In this document: positions 20,291 through 20,320 of the stretch, one piece after another
Numbering within the stretch: the stretch's first letter is position 1
Layout: every line of letters starts with the position of its first letter
Source of the DNA: a virus
DNA: 20,320 nt
Direction: 5' to 3' (one strand)
IMG/VR virus record: IMGVR_UViG_3300034012_000564
Coordinates: 1 to 20,320 of that record
Notes under the pieces: model-generated
Told to the model about the DNA's origin: nothing
What the model saw: the letters and a program-made list of their open reading frames with translations, nothing else
Database searches by the model: none
Program-made: the position numbers and the translations under genes

Positions 20291-20320
20291 AGTCCAAACA
20301 TCCCCAGTATTTTGTTCACA
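20287..20320 (-). CDS. C-terminal end of an unknown late gene (partial)
   Basis: Ten residues (VNKILGMFGL) and a TGA are visible before the window edge. The stop overlaps the ATG of the membrane-protein gene as ATGA, the same coupling seen throughout this operon. That is the main reason to believe it. Nothing can be said about its product. Confidence 0.45.
   Translation of the reverse strand, partial: VNKILGMFGL

Overview
The window looks like part of a double-stranded DNA tailed bacteriophage (Caudoviricetes), most likely podovirus-like and from an aquatic bacterial host. The evidence is the dense gene packing with ATGA and TAATG start/stop overlaps, an M15 endolysin beside a GTA-type holin, a tail nozzle/hub-type protein, and several very large Gln/Ala/Gly-rich virion proteins. 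Some of their sequence signatures (AFGGSR; SDSIPAMLSDGEFV; NPEILMN.LRGD) I know from uncultured marine and freshwater phage genomes. No host gene, tRNA, rRNA, integrase, IS element or CRISPR array is visible. I cannot name the host.

Layout. (1) 131-1812, leftward: three small early-type genes of unsettled function. The last encodes a protein with an SSB-like C-terminal tip. They are read from a sigma70-like promoter at about 1845-1872. (2) 1813-1901: a divergent control region with two palindromes lying on the promoter elements. (3) 1902-4042, rightward: an SNF2-family helicase overlapping an MGME1/RecB-type PD-(D/E)XK exonuclease, a DNA replication/recombination pair. (4) 4021-4260: a convergent junction. 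Here the leftward terminator lies on the 3' end of the exonuclease gene, and the rightward terminator lies inside a 52-codon leftward gene. (5) 4101-20320, leftward: one apparently unbroken late operon of at least 16 kb. In transcription order it reads: end of an unknown gene, membrane-anchored protein, 55-aa protein, holin, endolysin, tail nozzle/hub-type protein, jelly-roll (C1q/TNF-like) protein, four giant virion proteins of 998, 903, 786 and 1135 aa, a short Dps/ferritin-like protein, and the 52-aa Lys/Ala-rich protein.

How it works together (inference). The two early blocks process DNA: the helicase and nuclease go right, and the ssDNA-binding candidate and its neighbours go left. The late operon makes the lysis proteins and the tail plus ejected internal proteins. 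The operon closes with a Dps-like protein that keeps the ferroxidase residue spacing, translationally coupled to a basic histone-tail-like peptide. That pair is the most unusual biology I see. A 22-copy heptad repeat in the 998-aa protein and the interlocked terminators are the next most interesting points.

Two small leftward genes (4101-4259 and 19515-19682) were read directly from the sequence and rest on start/stop overlaps on both or one side. Positions 1-130 hold no convincing gene.
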